Positions 49,201 to 61,008 of a DNA stretch of 64,000 bases are shown here, one piece after another (the first letter of the stretch is position 1; every line of letters begins with the position of its first letter). The DNA lies in NCBI GenBank assembly GCA_015698045.1, contig BLAL01000321.1, positions 62,001 to 126,000 on the forward strand. Reading direction: 5' to 3'. A model generated the notes under the pieces. It was not told where the DNA came from. It ran no database searches and saw only the letters and a list, made by a program, of their open reading frames with translations. The stretch comes from Rhizophagus clarus (Eukaryota > Glomeromycota > Glomeromycetes > Glomerales > Glomeraceae). The position numbers were made by a program, and so were the translations under genes.

Positions 49201-50935
49201 TAATTTATCCTAATCTTTAGTTCGCAAATATCTAAATAATAAATAATTATTAATTTAAAAAATATTTTTAGTGATTTTTTTTTTACATTAAAACAATTAT
49301 AATAAAATATGATACCTGATTGATCGTAAATCCATTCCAACAAATAAATTTTTAAAAATTTGATATTCTTTACTACTATCTGATAATAAGCTAAAAAAAT
49401 GGTGTAAGTGTTCTGAATATCTTAACCCTCTCTTACTTTTCCCTCTCTCTTCAATGTCTTTTATTTGTAACATTAATTGAGCTAAATTACAAAAAGTTAT
49501 ATCATTATTAAACTTCCCGCTTCTTCCATATTCTGCCAATTGAATCCACATGTCTGATTCTTTATTTTTCACCGATCCAAATAAATCTTGAAATCCCAGA
49601 TTTTGTAATAATTTAACCAAAGTGTTATTAAGCAACCAATGTTTGGGAATATACTTGGCAGTTTCAGGAGTTGCACGATTCTATAAAATTTCAATTTCAT
49701 TAAAATAATAATATAAATTATATAAAATATTTAAACATTAAAATATTAGCTTACCACATCTATAGCATTTAATAACTGTTTATTTGTTTTTAATTTATTA
49801 CAATTATTACAAATTTGAGGAATATTAGCGGTTAATGATTCACACTTGGTACTCCTAACAGATAATGTTTCCTTATCTAAAATCCATTTAGCATTCATTC
49901 GCAAAGTAACTTTTAATTGTTAACATTCATCCGGAGTTAATTTAGAATAAGAAAATTTGGAGTTTTTTGGAAATTTAGTTGGAAATAATTTCTTTGCTAT
50001 CACAAAATCATTTTTTGAACCACCAAAATCAGCTGGACTTTTGAGTACATATTGTTTAATTTTTTCATCAATTAAACCAATACAAGCTTTTGTTTTGGCT
50101 TTATTTTGTGAATCTTTATTAGATAATTCTGAAAAATATTTTAATACACTAACTTGCTTATCTGTTTTCATTTGGCACTTATTACGTTTTGCATGGCTGA
50201 TTAAATTTTTTGCTCTATAAGCTTGGTCCAATTTTATTTCCTTCCCACATTGACATCTAACTAATTTTGGTGATATTAGTCTTAAAAAAAATTTATTACG
50301 ACGCAATTTCTTTTCTTCATCACAAATATTAGGAGAATAATTAACTAAATCATCATGCAATTCATATTCTGATTCAGAACTGTCACTTTCGTCTTCTTCA
50401 TTTTCTGATTCACTACTAACAATATCATCAAGTATTCTCTTTTTTGTATTCTTGATAGGATTATTTGCTGGTAAAAAGTTTAGAAGAGTTTGTTGTGTAG
50501 TCTGTTGTAACTTATTATTTTCTATATTTTTTTCTTTAGATTTTTCTTTTTTATTTTTAATAAAGGATATGGGAAAATTTAACGTGGCTTGAATAGTTCC
50601 TTTAGAGGCTTTTTTTGATGACTCGGCACTCATTTTCAAATACGACAAGATTAAAAATTTTAAAAAAAAATTTTTAATACATATGTATATGTATATATAT
50701 GATAAATTTATATAATTGATTTACCCATTTATAGAAGAAACATGATTATTGCGTTATGATGATTTACCCATGTATATTCTTAGAACTTTTGAAAAATTTA
50801 CCCTTGAAAAATTTGGACTTTTTTTTTCTTTATTATAAAATTTACCCTTAATTATCCTGTAAGTTTTACGAAATTTTTATATAAAAATTACCCTTAAGTT
50901 TACCTGGGACCTCATATATAAGTTTCTGGTGTCCT
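46272..50935 (-). mobile_element. Transposon B, same family as A, inserted inverted into A, 4664 bp
   Basis: Terminal repeats AGGACCCCGGAAACTTATAT at 46272 and, on the minus strand, AGGACACCAGAAACTTATAT from 50935. Perfect 8-bp target duplication GTTTAATT at 46264-46271 and 50936-50943; the uninterrupted version of this site exists inside B itself (reverse strand near 50070). B reads on the minus strand, so with the two halves of A it makes a near-perfect inverted repeat with arms of about 0.86 kb (45405-46271 with about 50070-50935) and about 3.8 kb (46272-50070 with 50944-54751). Confidence 0.95.
46456..50633 (-). pseudogene. Transposase of element B, with stops and a lost splice donor
   Basis: Same seven-exon gene on the minus strand: 50633-49755, 49680-49316, 49231-48934, from 48865, 48226-47808, 47723-46944 and 46868-46456. 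I start at ATG 50633 (MSAESSKK), not at the upstream non-ATG codons. The zinc patch is LVRCQCGKE here and the core words VVMTDCTKV, IASDGAASEF and VQDPKHAKKNGRN are intact. It shares with A the TAA after DEC and the TGA after SCISIQS. Private defects: TAG in YLRTKD-x-DKL at about 49211, and the exon 4 donor changed from GGTAAGT to GATAAGT at about 48304. It cannot make a full transposase as it stands. Confidence 0.75.
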
Positions 50936-53900
50936 GTTTAATTGATGAAAAAATTAAACAATATGTACTCAAAAGTCCAGCTGATTTTGGTGGTTCAAAA
51001 AATGATTTTGTGATAGCAAAGAAATTATTTCCAACTAAATTTCCAAAAAACTCCAAATTTTCTTATTCTAAATTAACTCTGGATGAATGTTAACAATTAA
51101 AAGTTACTTTGCGAATGAATGCTAAATGGATTTTAGATAAGGAAACATTATCTGTTAGGAGTACCAAGTGTGAATCATTAACCGCTAATATTCCTCAAAT
51201 TTGTAATAATTGTAATAAATTAAAAACAAATAAACAGTTATTAAATGCTATAGATGTGGTAAGCTAATATTTTAATGTTTAAATATTTTATATAATTTAT
51301 ATTATTATTTTAATGAAATTGAAATTTTATAGAATCGTGCAACTCCTGAAACTGCCAAGTATATTCCCAAACATTGGTTGCTTAATAACACTTTGGTTAA
51401 ATTATTACAAAATCCGGGATTTCAAGATTTATTTGGATCGGTGAAAAATAAAGAATCAGACATGTGGATTCAATTAGTAGAATATGGAAGAAGCGGGAAG
51501 TTTAATAATGATATAACTTTTTGTAATTTAGCTCAATTAATGTTACAAATAAAAGACATTGAAGAGAGAGGGAAAAGTAAGAGAGGGTTAAGATATTCAG
51601 AACACTTACACCATTTTTTTAGCTTATTATCAGATAGTAGTAAAGAATATCAAATTTTTAAAAATTTATTTGTTGGAATGGATTTACGATCAATCAGGTA
51701 TCATATTTTATTATAATTGTTTTAATGTAAAAAAAAAATCACTAAAAATATTTTTTAAATTAATAATTATTTATTATTTAGATATTTGCGAACTAAAGAT
51801 GAGGATAAATTAACTAATCCAAATTTAGTTTATGAAAATGTTGCTAGATTTGCCAGAGCAATGAATGCTTTAAATTGGAACGAACCAGTAGTAGCAATGA
51901 CTGATTGTACAAAAGTTCGTTCTAAATTAACATATTCTCAAAAATTAGGCTGTATTGTCAGATTCACAATGTCTTTTGAGGAATCACATGTTGATACGTA
52001 TAGTGATATACATGAGATAATTAACAATATTCGAGAAAATAATGAAATTGCTTCACAAGTTCGTTGTATTTTATTAAAAGTAAGAAAAATATTTATGTAT
52101 TAATTTTTGTTAATGTATTTATTTAATTATTAATCAATATTTTTCAGATACCAATTACACGAATTCCTCCTGTTGTAATTACTTTATTGCCTACAAAAGG
52201 AAATGATACTGCAAATGAAATATATAACTTGTTATATGAATTGATTAAGATGACAATACAAGCTAACCTAAAGTTAATTAGTATTGCATCGGATGGAGCA
52301 GCTAGTGAATTTAATGCACAAATGGAATTAATAAAGGGAGATCAAGCAACTGATTTTTTGCAATATAAAGATGAATTTTACAAAATTAATTTTTCAGCAC
52401 CAATATATAATAACAGACCAATAATTCGAGTCCAAGATCTGAAACATGCTAAGAAAAATGGCAGAAATAATGTACATAGTGGAGCTCGATTATTAGTGCT
52501 TGGTAAAGATACTGTTAGATACGATCAAATATTAACTCTTGCAAAAGATGAAAATTCAGCTTTATATATGAGAGATGTTATCAATGTAGATAAATAGGAT
52601 GATGGTGCCGCGTATAGATTCTTTAGTTCAGCAGTTTTAAATCAATGTCAAGAAAATGAAATTATTAAATCAGATAAATTAAGTTTATTTGTTTATCTAT
52701 TTGTTTTTGGTAAGTTTTTTTATTATAAAATAATTTATTATTAAATTACTTTTTATTTATTTTATTTTTTTTTTTTAATTTATTAGGTGAATTATTTGAT
52801 GCATATTTAAATCATTCTGTATCTCATAAAACACGTATTATTATGGCAATGAGGGCTTATTTTTTTTTAATAATGTGGAAAGAATATTTAATTCAGTGTA
52901 GTAATCTTCACTCTGATAAATGGTATTCTTTTTCAAAAAGTTGCATTTCTATACAAAGTTGAAAAATTTTTATTAGTTTAGCTGAATCAATAGTTTTATT
53001 AATAATTGTATATCAAGATTATTATTCAAACTTTCCATTTTTCCCATGGGAACATGGTACCGAAGCTATTGAACATATATTTGGATTGGCACGACAAATT
53101 GTACCAGATTTTACTTATTATGAATTTTATAAAATAGTAAATAGAGTAATGTATAGAGATAAACTTCTACGACTTGAAAATTTAACAAGTAATCAAGGAA
53201 AAATATTAGCACAAGGTATATAAATTATTAAATTTATTATATGATATTTTTGACTCGTTAATAATTGCTAATTTATTTTTGTTCATTAGGGTATATTTTT
53301 GATATTGATGGATATGTTTTACCCGAAAATGAAATTGAATTATTAAGACAATGGCCAAATGATGATGAAATTAGTGATGCTATTAGGATAGCGTATTCAA
53401 ATGCGTCTTCATTTATGAATTTTCTTGGAATTAAGAAACAAAATCAAGAAATTCCTGTCACTAATTTTGATATTATATTGCATTCTGATTATCCTGATAA
53501 TGAAATTAAAAATAATGAATCAAATGAAGAACAAATTTATAAATTTGAGAATGCTACTTCGGAGATTATAAGGATATCTAAACTGGATGAAACTTTAAAT
53601 GAATTGCTAGATGAGAATCATGAGGAAGATATCAAAACAGACAATGAGAATAACAAAAGTAAAAGTGATAATGAATGTGAAAATTTAAATTTAGAATTTA
53701 TTAAATCTACAGAAATTCAATACATCTTGGAAAATAATACACCAACTTATATTGAATTACCGGATAATGAACCTGAAGAATTAATTTTTAGAAAAGATAA
53801 TACCATCAATGTTCATCAAATACTGTCAATTCAAAGATCACATGAAGCATATTCAAATTCTGATCGTATTCGTAAAATTAACCAAAAACCAGGGGTTAAT

Positions 53901-54751
53901 CTTGGGATTAATTCTAATGATCAAATTAATCGTAATACTGCAAATCATTTAATAACTCAGTTGAATAGTAATGATTTTGGTCAAATAATTCGTAATAGAA
54001 ATAAATGATGGCAAGGAAGAAAAAGAATAGAAAGTATTTCCAGTTTAGCAAACCAATCCGAATTAAAAGGTAAAAACAATTTTTTTTTCTATATTTAAAA
54101 ATGAAATCTTACAAAACATTTATATAAAATTTAAATTTATTTAGATATTGGTTGTGCTAATATTTCACAAAATAATCCTTTAGAAGTAGATGGATTTTTG
54201 ATCATTTTTTCTGACCAAAAATTATGCATTGGAAGAGTATTAGCTATGTATGAAAGTATTGGCAGAAAACATTCACTTATTTTATGTAGTGTTGATAATA
54301 TTGACTTAGTGTCATATATTTCAGTTGCATTATTTATTAACGTATATAACAGATCACTTTTTACAAATGATTGTCTGGCTGGTGGAAAATTATTTGCGCA
54401 TATAACCTCCAAGGAAGTGGTTTATTATCTTGGCAAAAGTTCTGTAACATTCCATAGTAATTCAATGCTTACATTAGATAGCAACTCATTACGAATTTAT
54501 GATATTTTTAATAATTCTAGTACTAATACACAATTTGCATCCATTTTTTGTAATTGAAATAACAAGCACTATATTTTAAATTAGTAAATAAAATTTTAAA
54601 TGTCTCCGCTTATACAAGGGTAAATTTCATAGTAATACAAATTATCTTAATACTATTTAAAGGTAAAATTAATAGGAAAAATCTTGGGTAAAAATCATAG
54701 TAAAATTTCTGGATTTTTCCTGGGACCTCATATATAAGTTTCCGGGGTCCT

Positions 54752-55180
54752 ACATGAACTAATTGCAACATAACTGGCTTTAAAACTTCTCGAAAACATT
54801 TCTTTATATATGCCGCAAAATCAGAAGGAAATAAACGTGAAGTATTAAGAGATATACTATAAGAATGTAAAATAGGAAGGAGTGTTTGTCCAATAGTTGT
54901 TAATATATTGTAAAAAATTAACAGAAACCAGTTTTGTATTTTCATGATAGGTAAAAACTGTATTAAGCACACTACGCTTTGAATTAAAAATCAAAAAAAA
55001 AAGCTTTCACATGATTTTCAAAAATAAAAGGTAAATACAATTGATGTAGTGTTGGAGCTTGGGAAATTGCACCACCTTCATTAAGATACTTTAATTTTTC
55101 CTAGTGGAATATTTGCACCTGCAAATGCTTGTATTAAATTTTCTATAATTCTCTTTTAGAATCAGCTGCAATTAATGTAT
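54752..55180 (-). pseudogene. hAT-like (DUF659-type) transposase remnant, N-terminal half
   Basis: Minus strand from about 55180: IIENLIQAFAGANIP, then after a shift YLNEGGAISQAPTLHQLYLP, then VLNTVFTYHENTKLVSVN and NNYWTNTP, and finally PSDFAAYIKKCFREVLKPVM and LQLVHV at the junction with transposon A. This precedes the CIAHILNL motif now at 43780-43810 once both insertions are removed. Several frameshifts and stops show the gene was probably dead before or soon after the insertions. Confidence 0.65.
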
Positions 55181-55659
55181 TTGTTGATTTTTTTTATTTT
55201 GATTAACTTCATAGATTTTTTTTTTTTTGTGATTAGAAGCATATAATAGATTCTGTATAGTAGTTTTAGTATAGAATTTGGTAAAGATTTAGCATAGTTT
55301 TTAAACATATTTTATTTATTATTAATGTAATAAACCACATTTAACAGTAAAGTAATTTAACGTTATTTAACAATAAATCATTTAGCGTTATACAATTATG
55401 AGATAATTATCATATTTAATGATATTGATAACTATCGTTAATTTAAACATATTGATTTTACTTGACAAGTTTGATTATTATCGATTATTTAGATTAAATA
55501 TCGATATTTGTCATTTTAGTTAAAGCCTGATAATTTGTCATCATTTACCCACATCGACACTACTCAACGAGTCTGATTATTATCAATATATATCATGTGA
55601 CCTATCCATTGATATATATCCCCTAAAAAAATTTCCTGATGATGACGATGTGAAATCCA
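55181..55659. other. AT-rich spacer, nothing recognised
   Basis: No supported gene; short repeated words (CATTTAGCGTTA, AACGTTATTTAAC) around 55330-55400. Confidence 0.45.
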
Positions 55660-56440
55660 ACAATAATGGCAAAATGTTACATTACATATATATAAAAAAG
55701 TAATGAAACATAAACAGAAAATAAGGCAAGACCAAAAGGGAGTGAAATAATAATATGTTTGATAAAAGAGGGAAAAAATGAAAGGATGGTGGACGAAGAA
55801 ACAAAACTAAAATAAAGGGGAAATGAAAAGGGAGGGGAACAGAAATGAAAGCGATAGCGAAAGGATAAAAAGAACAAAAATTAACATAAAGGAAAAATGA
55901 AAAAGGAAATTAAAATAAAGGAAAAACAAGAGGAAAGGAAACAAAAAATGGAAACAGAAAGGAAAACGAAACGACAATAAAAATAAAATGGAAAGGAATG
56001 AAAAAGGAATGAAACAGAACATCTACCCCATTTTTGAAAAGATCCAGAAAACCTAAAAAATAACATGAAGAGGACAAAAACAGAAGACAAAAGGAAAATG
56101 AAAGGAAACTGGATGGAAAAATGGAAGGGGATAGAAAAACAAAAGAAACAGATGGGAAGGGAAATGAAAATGAAAATGGAAGAAAGAAATGAAAATGAAA
56201 ATAAGATGGAAAGAAAAGGAAAGGGAATGAAAAAGGGGGAAAATGAAAGGGAAAATGAAAGGGTGAAGGGAACAAAATCAAAAATGAGACGAAAATGAAA
56301 ATAAAAAGATGAAATGAAGGTAAAGGGATACAGTGAAAAAAGGAATGAAACAGAACACCCACCTCATTTTTGAAAAGATCCAGAAAACCTAAAAAAAAAC
56401 TGTCGCAAAAGGCAACAAAGTGAAAGAGCACATGTTATAC
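55660..56440. repeat. Homopurine-rich tract with an internal about 340-bp duplication
   Basis: Plus strand is overwhelmingly A and G (words such as GGAAAATGAAAGG and GAAATGAAAATG). A block containing GGAATGAAACAGAACA, then CATTTTTGAAAAGATCCAG, occurs at about 56005-56060 and again at about 56340-56400, so the tract was built by at least one tandem duplication. The Phe/Ser/Leu-rich minus-strand open frames here are composition artefacts. Confidence 0.8.
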
Positions 56441-56640
56441 AAGAGTGCTCTGAATTTCCTATCTTAAGATCACAAGATGAGGTTTAAGGACTTGAATACA
56501 TTCTGGTCCTGGGACAATTACGTAATGTATTGACAAACCCTGAGTAGCCAGTCAAATTCGCTTTGGCGGGTAAAGGGGAGTTCGTCTTCCCTCTATATTT
56601 CTGGACAATAATCAAAAAAAAAACACGAAAAATATAGTGG
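56405..56640. repeat. Shortened copy of the remnant at 60361-60990
   Basis: Matches 60478-60945 in the same orientation: CAAAGTGAAAGAGCACATG, TTGAATACATTCYGGTCC, GAGTAGCCAGYC, then CTATATTTCTGGACAA. About 230 bases of the right-hand copy are missing here in two or three blocks. Confidence 0.75.
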
Positions 56641-58129
56641 TTTTAGTATTAAATTTCAACATGGTGATCCTAATTATTAATATGACTCTTTTATAAGGCT
56701 GATGGTATTTTGCATGTTTTCGCAACGTTATTTATCAAGTTGTTAAAGAAACATATTAGAAGGCACAACCGCTGGTCAAAAGTATATTTTTAATATCCAG
56801 CATCAAGATCTCTTCAATATTTACTAACCAAGTGATGAATATTTGGTAATTTACTGTGTGTTTTCTTATTTCAAACCTTGGCAAATTGATTTCAAATTCA
56901 TTCTAGATTTTGCACCTTGGAAGTATTAGCGAATTCAATACCTCTTGTGGCATCAAAGTCATGGAATTTTACTTTTTTTTGGAAGTAGCCCGTAATGCCT
57001 TTCAACTTCACAATTTTCTTTTATCATATATAAAAAGACTCCAGATGAAATGAACTTCACGAACATACTGTTAAATTGTTAGATGTACTGTTTAATTATC
57101 TGACTAAATAAATCGCATCTTTCATGAAAAATATGATGACATAGTTAGTATCAAAGAAACGGGAAAACCTAGGACGAGAGCTCTTTTGGCCTTTTTTGCA
57201 CAAAATGCAGGCGCCAGTTTGGACACAATTCTAGCGTTAGGAAATTGGTCAAGCAACAATGTATATCAATCACTGCGCATGTAACCCCCTAATTTTTTTT
57301 ATTATGATCGATATATTATAAATTATGGCATAACTTAATTATTAAGCATATAGTATATATATGTAGATTAAAATCGGTTAAATTGATTTTAACTGGTTAA
57401 AATTGACGATCTTTAAATGATAATTCTGGCCAAATTTTTCTTAATTCTGGCCAAATTCGTAATGCTGGCCTAAAATCGGTTGAAATTGAAAATTTCAGGT
57501 CAAATGTAACACCGTAATTATGCAATGTAACGCTCTAAACTCAATTAGTAAAAAATAAAGTTAATATCCTCTTCGACGAAAATATTGAAAAAAATTTTCA
57601 TTTAACTTCAGTTATTGGAGTTGGATCTCTACCAGAAGTTTGTATATTTTTTTATCGAAAATGAAGAATAAAATGAGTTATTAATTAATTTTTTGTTTTA
57701 TTCTTTTATATTTGTATTTTTTTTTGTAGATTTCGCTTAGACCTATTAGATTTTGAACGCTAGACCTCTTCTTCCTACAATTTAGAACTAGGGTAGGGCT
57801 TTTGAACTTGTAATTTAGGGTACGTGAAGGCATTACATTAGTTATCTTAGATTTATGAGTGAAGTTTTCTTAACATTAAATATTTTTGTTTTTCTTTATT
57901 TTTAGAATATTTTGAGGCTTTAGTACTTTTAGGTACGAGTCTTTATGGGTGAAATCTTATTTTTTTTCTTAAGTAATCTCGTTTATTATTTTCTAAAGAC
58001 GGTTCAGAATTTCATTTAGAATTTTTAGGTAAAATTAATGAATGATTTCTTTATCTACAACTACCACCACAAAAGAATAGAATCATACAAAAGGATCAAT
58101 AATTTTATTTCATAAATTTTTCACATACT
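56641..58129. other. Spacer, nothing clear
   Basis: No supported gene. The phrase AATTCTGGCCAAATT occurs twice at 57421-57460, part of an imperfect inverted AT-rich structure at about 57310-57490 that may be a decayed MITE. Confidence 0.4.
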
Positions 58130-59040
58130 ACAAGCTACAGCTTGATCCCAATCTGAAAATTCATATTGAAATCCCATAGCCTAAAAACGAAGACGAAAAA
58201 ATAAAAGAAAAGTAAAATGAAAGTAATAGAACAATGTGAGAAAAAGAAGACAAACTAAAAAAAAGAAAAAATACAGGGCTTGAACTCACCCTTGATTGTA
58301 AACCACTTCAAACAAAAGCATAGTCTAAAATAAAAGTAAGAAAGCAAAAGTGAGAACAAAACCGAAAATTAAATAAAAAAAAATAAAAAAGAAGTTTAAA
58401 CATACCTTGATTTAAATAATAGTAATTTACTTCCTGATCCTGATCCTGCTTATTCGGGAATTCCCCCTTCCCAGGCTCCCCTTTACCCTCTTCTCCTCGT
58501 AATTATAATAATCCTAATAATTATTATGGTGATCATTATTCGTAAAGTCGTAAACTAAAACTAATCGACATTTCTTTTTTGGACATCTAAATGTCTTAAA
58601 TTACTCCCATAGTTAACCTCAAAACTTCTCTTTTTGGACTTTCCACCGGTGTTCCATGATGGCATGATGGTTTTTATCGACTAAAAAAAGCAAAACAGTA
58701 AAGTAAAAATAAAAGTGAGAATGAAACGAATATTAAACGAAAAAAAAAATATGAAGGTTGAACATACTCTGATCATAAACCGTCATTTAAACTGAACCGT
58801 AACCTAGAATAAAAGTAAGAAAACGAAAGTAAGAATAAAAATGAAAATTTTAAATAAAAAAAATATGAAGATTTGAGTTTACCCTGATCGTTGAGCAGTT
58901 TCAAACCAAACCGTAATCTAAAATAAAGTAAGAAACCGAAAGTGAGAATAAAAAAAGAACCAAAAAGAATAAAAATTTAAATATAAACCAACCAGAATTA
59001 AACTTACCCTTATTGTCACAAGATTTTTCGAACAATTGAA
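58130..59040 (-). repeat. Minus-strand array of short exon-like units
   Basis: Read on the minus strand, several short cores of about 35 bases lie between TTTTAG- or CTAG-type acceptors and GTGAGT, GTATGT, GTAAAC or GTAAGT donors, at about 58285-58325, 58765-58810, 58880-58920 and 58995-59030. The cores are related (ATTACGGTTTGGTTTGAAAC, GTTACGGTTCAGTTTAAA, ACTATGCTTTTGTTTGAA), and the introns share AAGTAAGAAAGC-type words. A last exon at about 58186-58127 reads GFQYEFSDWDQAVACSM and stops. At 58430-58545 a plus-strand Pro-rich then Asn/Tyr-rich tail (PRNYNNPNNYYGDHYS) interrupts the array. Probably a decayed gene with duplicated exons. Confidence 0.5.
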
Positions 59041-60360
59041 GACTGCAAAATTAAGAAATGAAACTTCCCTCAACCAAAAAGATCCAAAATGGAAGAAAAG
59101 GAAAGAAATAACACCTAAACAAAATAAAGAAAAAGAAAATTAGTAATAAGTAGAGACTGAAAATAATATTAAAACCAACAAATAGAGTTGTAAATACAAG
59201 AATATAGTGATAGCTAATACTAAAAAAGCTGCATTTTTATAGTAAAAATTCGATTTTTTGCATTTTACGCAAAAACTGCCCGAATAACTAACCATTTGAA
59301 CTTAGAAAAACATTTTCTACTCGTAAAATTACATATTTTTCTGTTGTCAAAACAGTAACTTTATGCCTACTTTTAAAAGGATCTTAAAAAAAGCGTGTTT
59401 TTAAAGGTAAATTTCTTGTAAATGCAAAGTAAAAAAATAACTGCGAAAAAGGAAATTCAATTTATAAAACTGGTAGATCACATGATAATCTACCAAATTA
59501 CTTAATTAGTATAGGCGTTATATATTAAAATTGACATTTAATCACAAAATGAAGTAACTCAATTACGGTTACACAAATTTCGTTTAATATGAAAATGATT
59601 TACATGTTACATGCGCGGTGATTGATATCAACGTTTCTATCAACGTAAACAAATGTTAGAGCGTATAAAGATGATCTCCGCAGTAGCACATGATTATACT
59701 TGTCCGCAGTTATGATAGAAAATCAATGAATAACGTAGGACAAGTATGGAAAAACGGATTAATTAGTCTGAATTTTTTTTAATTTATAGCTTTTACAATA
59801 AGATAGTTTAATAAAATTATTTTACTATAAATGAATTAAACAATAAACTATGTGATCATTTCATTGTAAAGGCTTTTTCGAATATAGTAATAAGAACTTA
59901 AAAAAAAAATTATTATTTGATATTTCATAGCACTTTTAATTAGGTAAAGGAATAACTAATATCATCACAAAAAGAAAGAAAATGACGCAAAAAACACAAT
60001 GAATAAAAAAAAAAAAATGTAAAAGGGGCTTCTATATTGAAATTTGTCGGACTATGATCTGGAGATCTGCAAAATCTGCAGAGTTTACCGTTTACCCCTT
60101 TTAATGGTCAGCTCCCTCTTATGTGTCAGTTTTTGCAAATATTTTACATAAAAACCGGAAATTTAATAATCTGAATTATATTCACCGAAATCCCTAATAT
60201 CCACTTTTAATAATTAATTAAATAAAAAATAGGATGTTTGTAACGAGAGTAAAAAGACTCCTGTACATTCTTTATCTCGCGATAAAAAAAATAAGATATA
60301 TTGTGACAGTTTTTTGTGGCTTAGACTCAAGATTAATATATAATCAAACCTCTAACAAAA
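59041..60360. other. Intergenic spacer, nothing recognised
   Basis: AT-rich with no supported gene, repeat or RNA gene. Confidence 0.5.
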
Positions 60361-60990
60361 TGTCACAATACCGCCTCGGGTACAAAAGGTATTAGAAGAG
60401 TTCTTCGAGAATAGTCCGACTTGGTTACTACTTTCGTTTCTCCAATACAGAGAGGGTGTAGACGATTTCATATACGACAAAGTGAAAGAGCACATGTTAT
60501 ACAAGAGTGCTCTGAATTTCCTATCTCCAAGATCACGCTCAAACTCGAGAGTGCCTTTAATTTTGAGGTTAACTATTATATTTAATATTTATTATCGATT
60601 AAAGTAGATGAGCCATGGTTGGGTTCAAGGGCTTGAATACATTCCGGTCCCGGGACAATTACGTGATGTATTGACAACCCCTGAGTAGCCAGCCGAATTC
60701 GCTTTGGCGGGCGAGAGTGGAGTTCGTCTTCCCTCAGGCGTCCTTGAATAGACTTCGTGTTATTGCCATAACGCAACTGGATGGGTTCGTCCCAACTGGT
60801 TGTCAGACTTCGTGTTATGTTATGGTCCACTTTGGTTTGTTAATAATATTTAACTTATACTAATATCTACTTTATTTTCTATAAAGAATGAGAAATCTTC
60901 CGCTGATCTCCTATATTTCTGGACAACGATCGAAAAAAAATGCTACAGAGATCAAATTAACATCGTAAGGATAAGTGAAAAATACAGTGG
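60361..60990 (+). pseudogene. Unrecognised duplicated coding remnant
   Basis: One plus-strand frame from about 60361 reads VQKVLEEFFENSPTWLLLSF, then YREGVDDFIYDKVKEHMLY and ALNFLSPRSR, before it fades near 60570. The ATG nearby (60361) is in a different frame, so a one-base change may separate start and body. The part from 60600 reads as coding on neither strand convincingly; its minus strand is open for 82 aa. A deleted relative lies at 56405-56640. Function not recognised. Confidence 0.45.
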
Positions 60991-61008
60991 TCTAGTATTA
61001 AATTTAAA

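Larger units (their letters stand above)
45708..54557 (+). pseudogene. Transposase of element A (RNase-H-like, P-like or unclassified), split and with stops
   Basis: Seven exons: 45708-46271 continued at 50944-51258 (B lies between), then 51333-51697, 51782-52079, 52148-52709, 52787-53215, 53290-54069 and 54145-54557. The N-terminus is Ser/Lys-rich with acidic runs and a Cys-rich zinc-binding patch (LVRCQCEKE). The core shows VAMTDCTKV, IASDGAASEF and VQDLKHAKKNGRN (Pro of copy B is Leu here), then GTEAIEHIFGLARQ, giving candidate Asp, Asp and Glu positions. Stops: TAA after DEC, TAG at about 52595, TGA after SCISIQS, and TGA at about 54006. The DPKHAKKNGRN word and 8-bp duplication recall P-type transposases, but the superfamily is uncertain. 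The family seems widespread in fungi. Confidence 0.75.
45405..54751 (+). mobile_element. Transposon A, DDE type with 8-bp target duplication, interrupted by transposon B
   Basis: Left end AGGACCCCGAAAACTTATAT at 45405, right end its inverted match ending TCCGGGGTCCT at 54751; inverted repeats exceed 30 bp. Perfect 8-bp target duplication ACATGAAC at 45397-45404 and 54752-54759. Its own length without B is about 4.68 kb. It landed directly beside the target duplication of the hairpin element. The single gene runs along the plus strand. The internal ends GGACC and GGTCC make each terminus itself partly palindromic. Confidence 0.93.

Noticed and set aside
55677-56431. Several overlapping Phe/Ser-rich minus-strand open frames
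   Set aside because: Antisense of the homopurine tract; overlapping in all frames, as expected for low complexity.
60582-60830. 82-aa minus-strand open frame
   Set aside because: ATG start and fair composition, but no recognised motif, and the related copy at 56405 does not keep the frame; left as part of the remnant.
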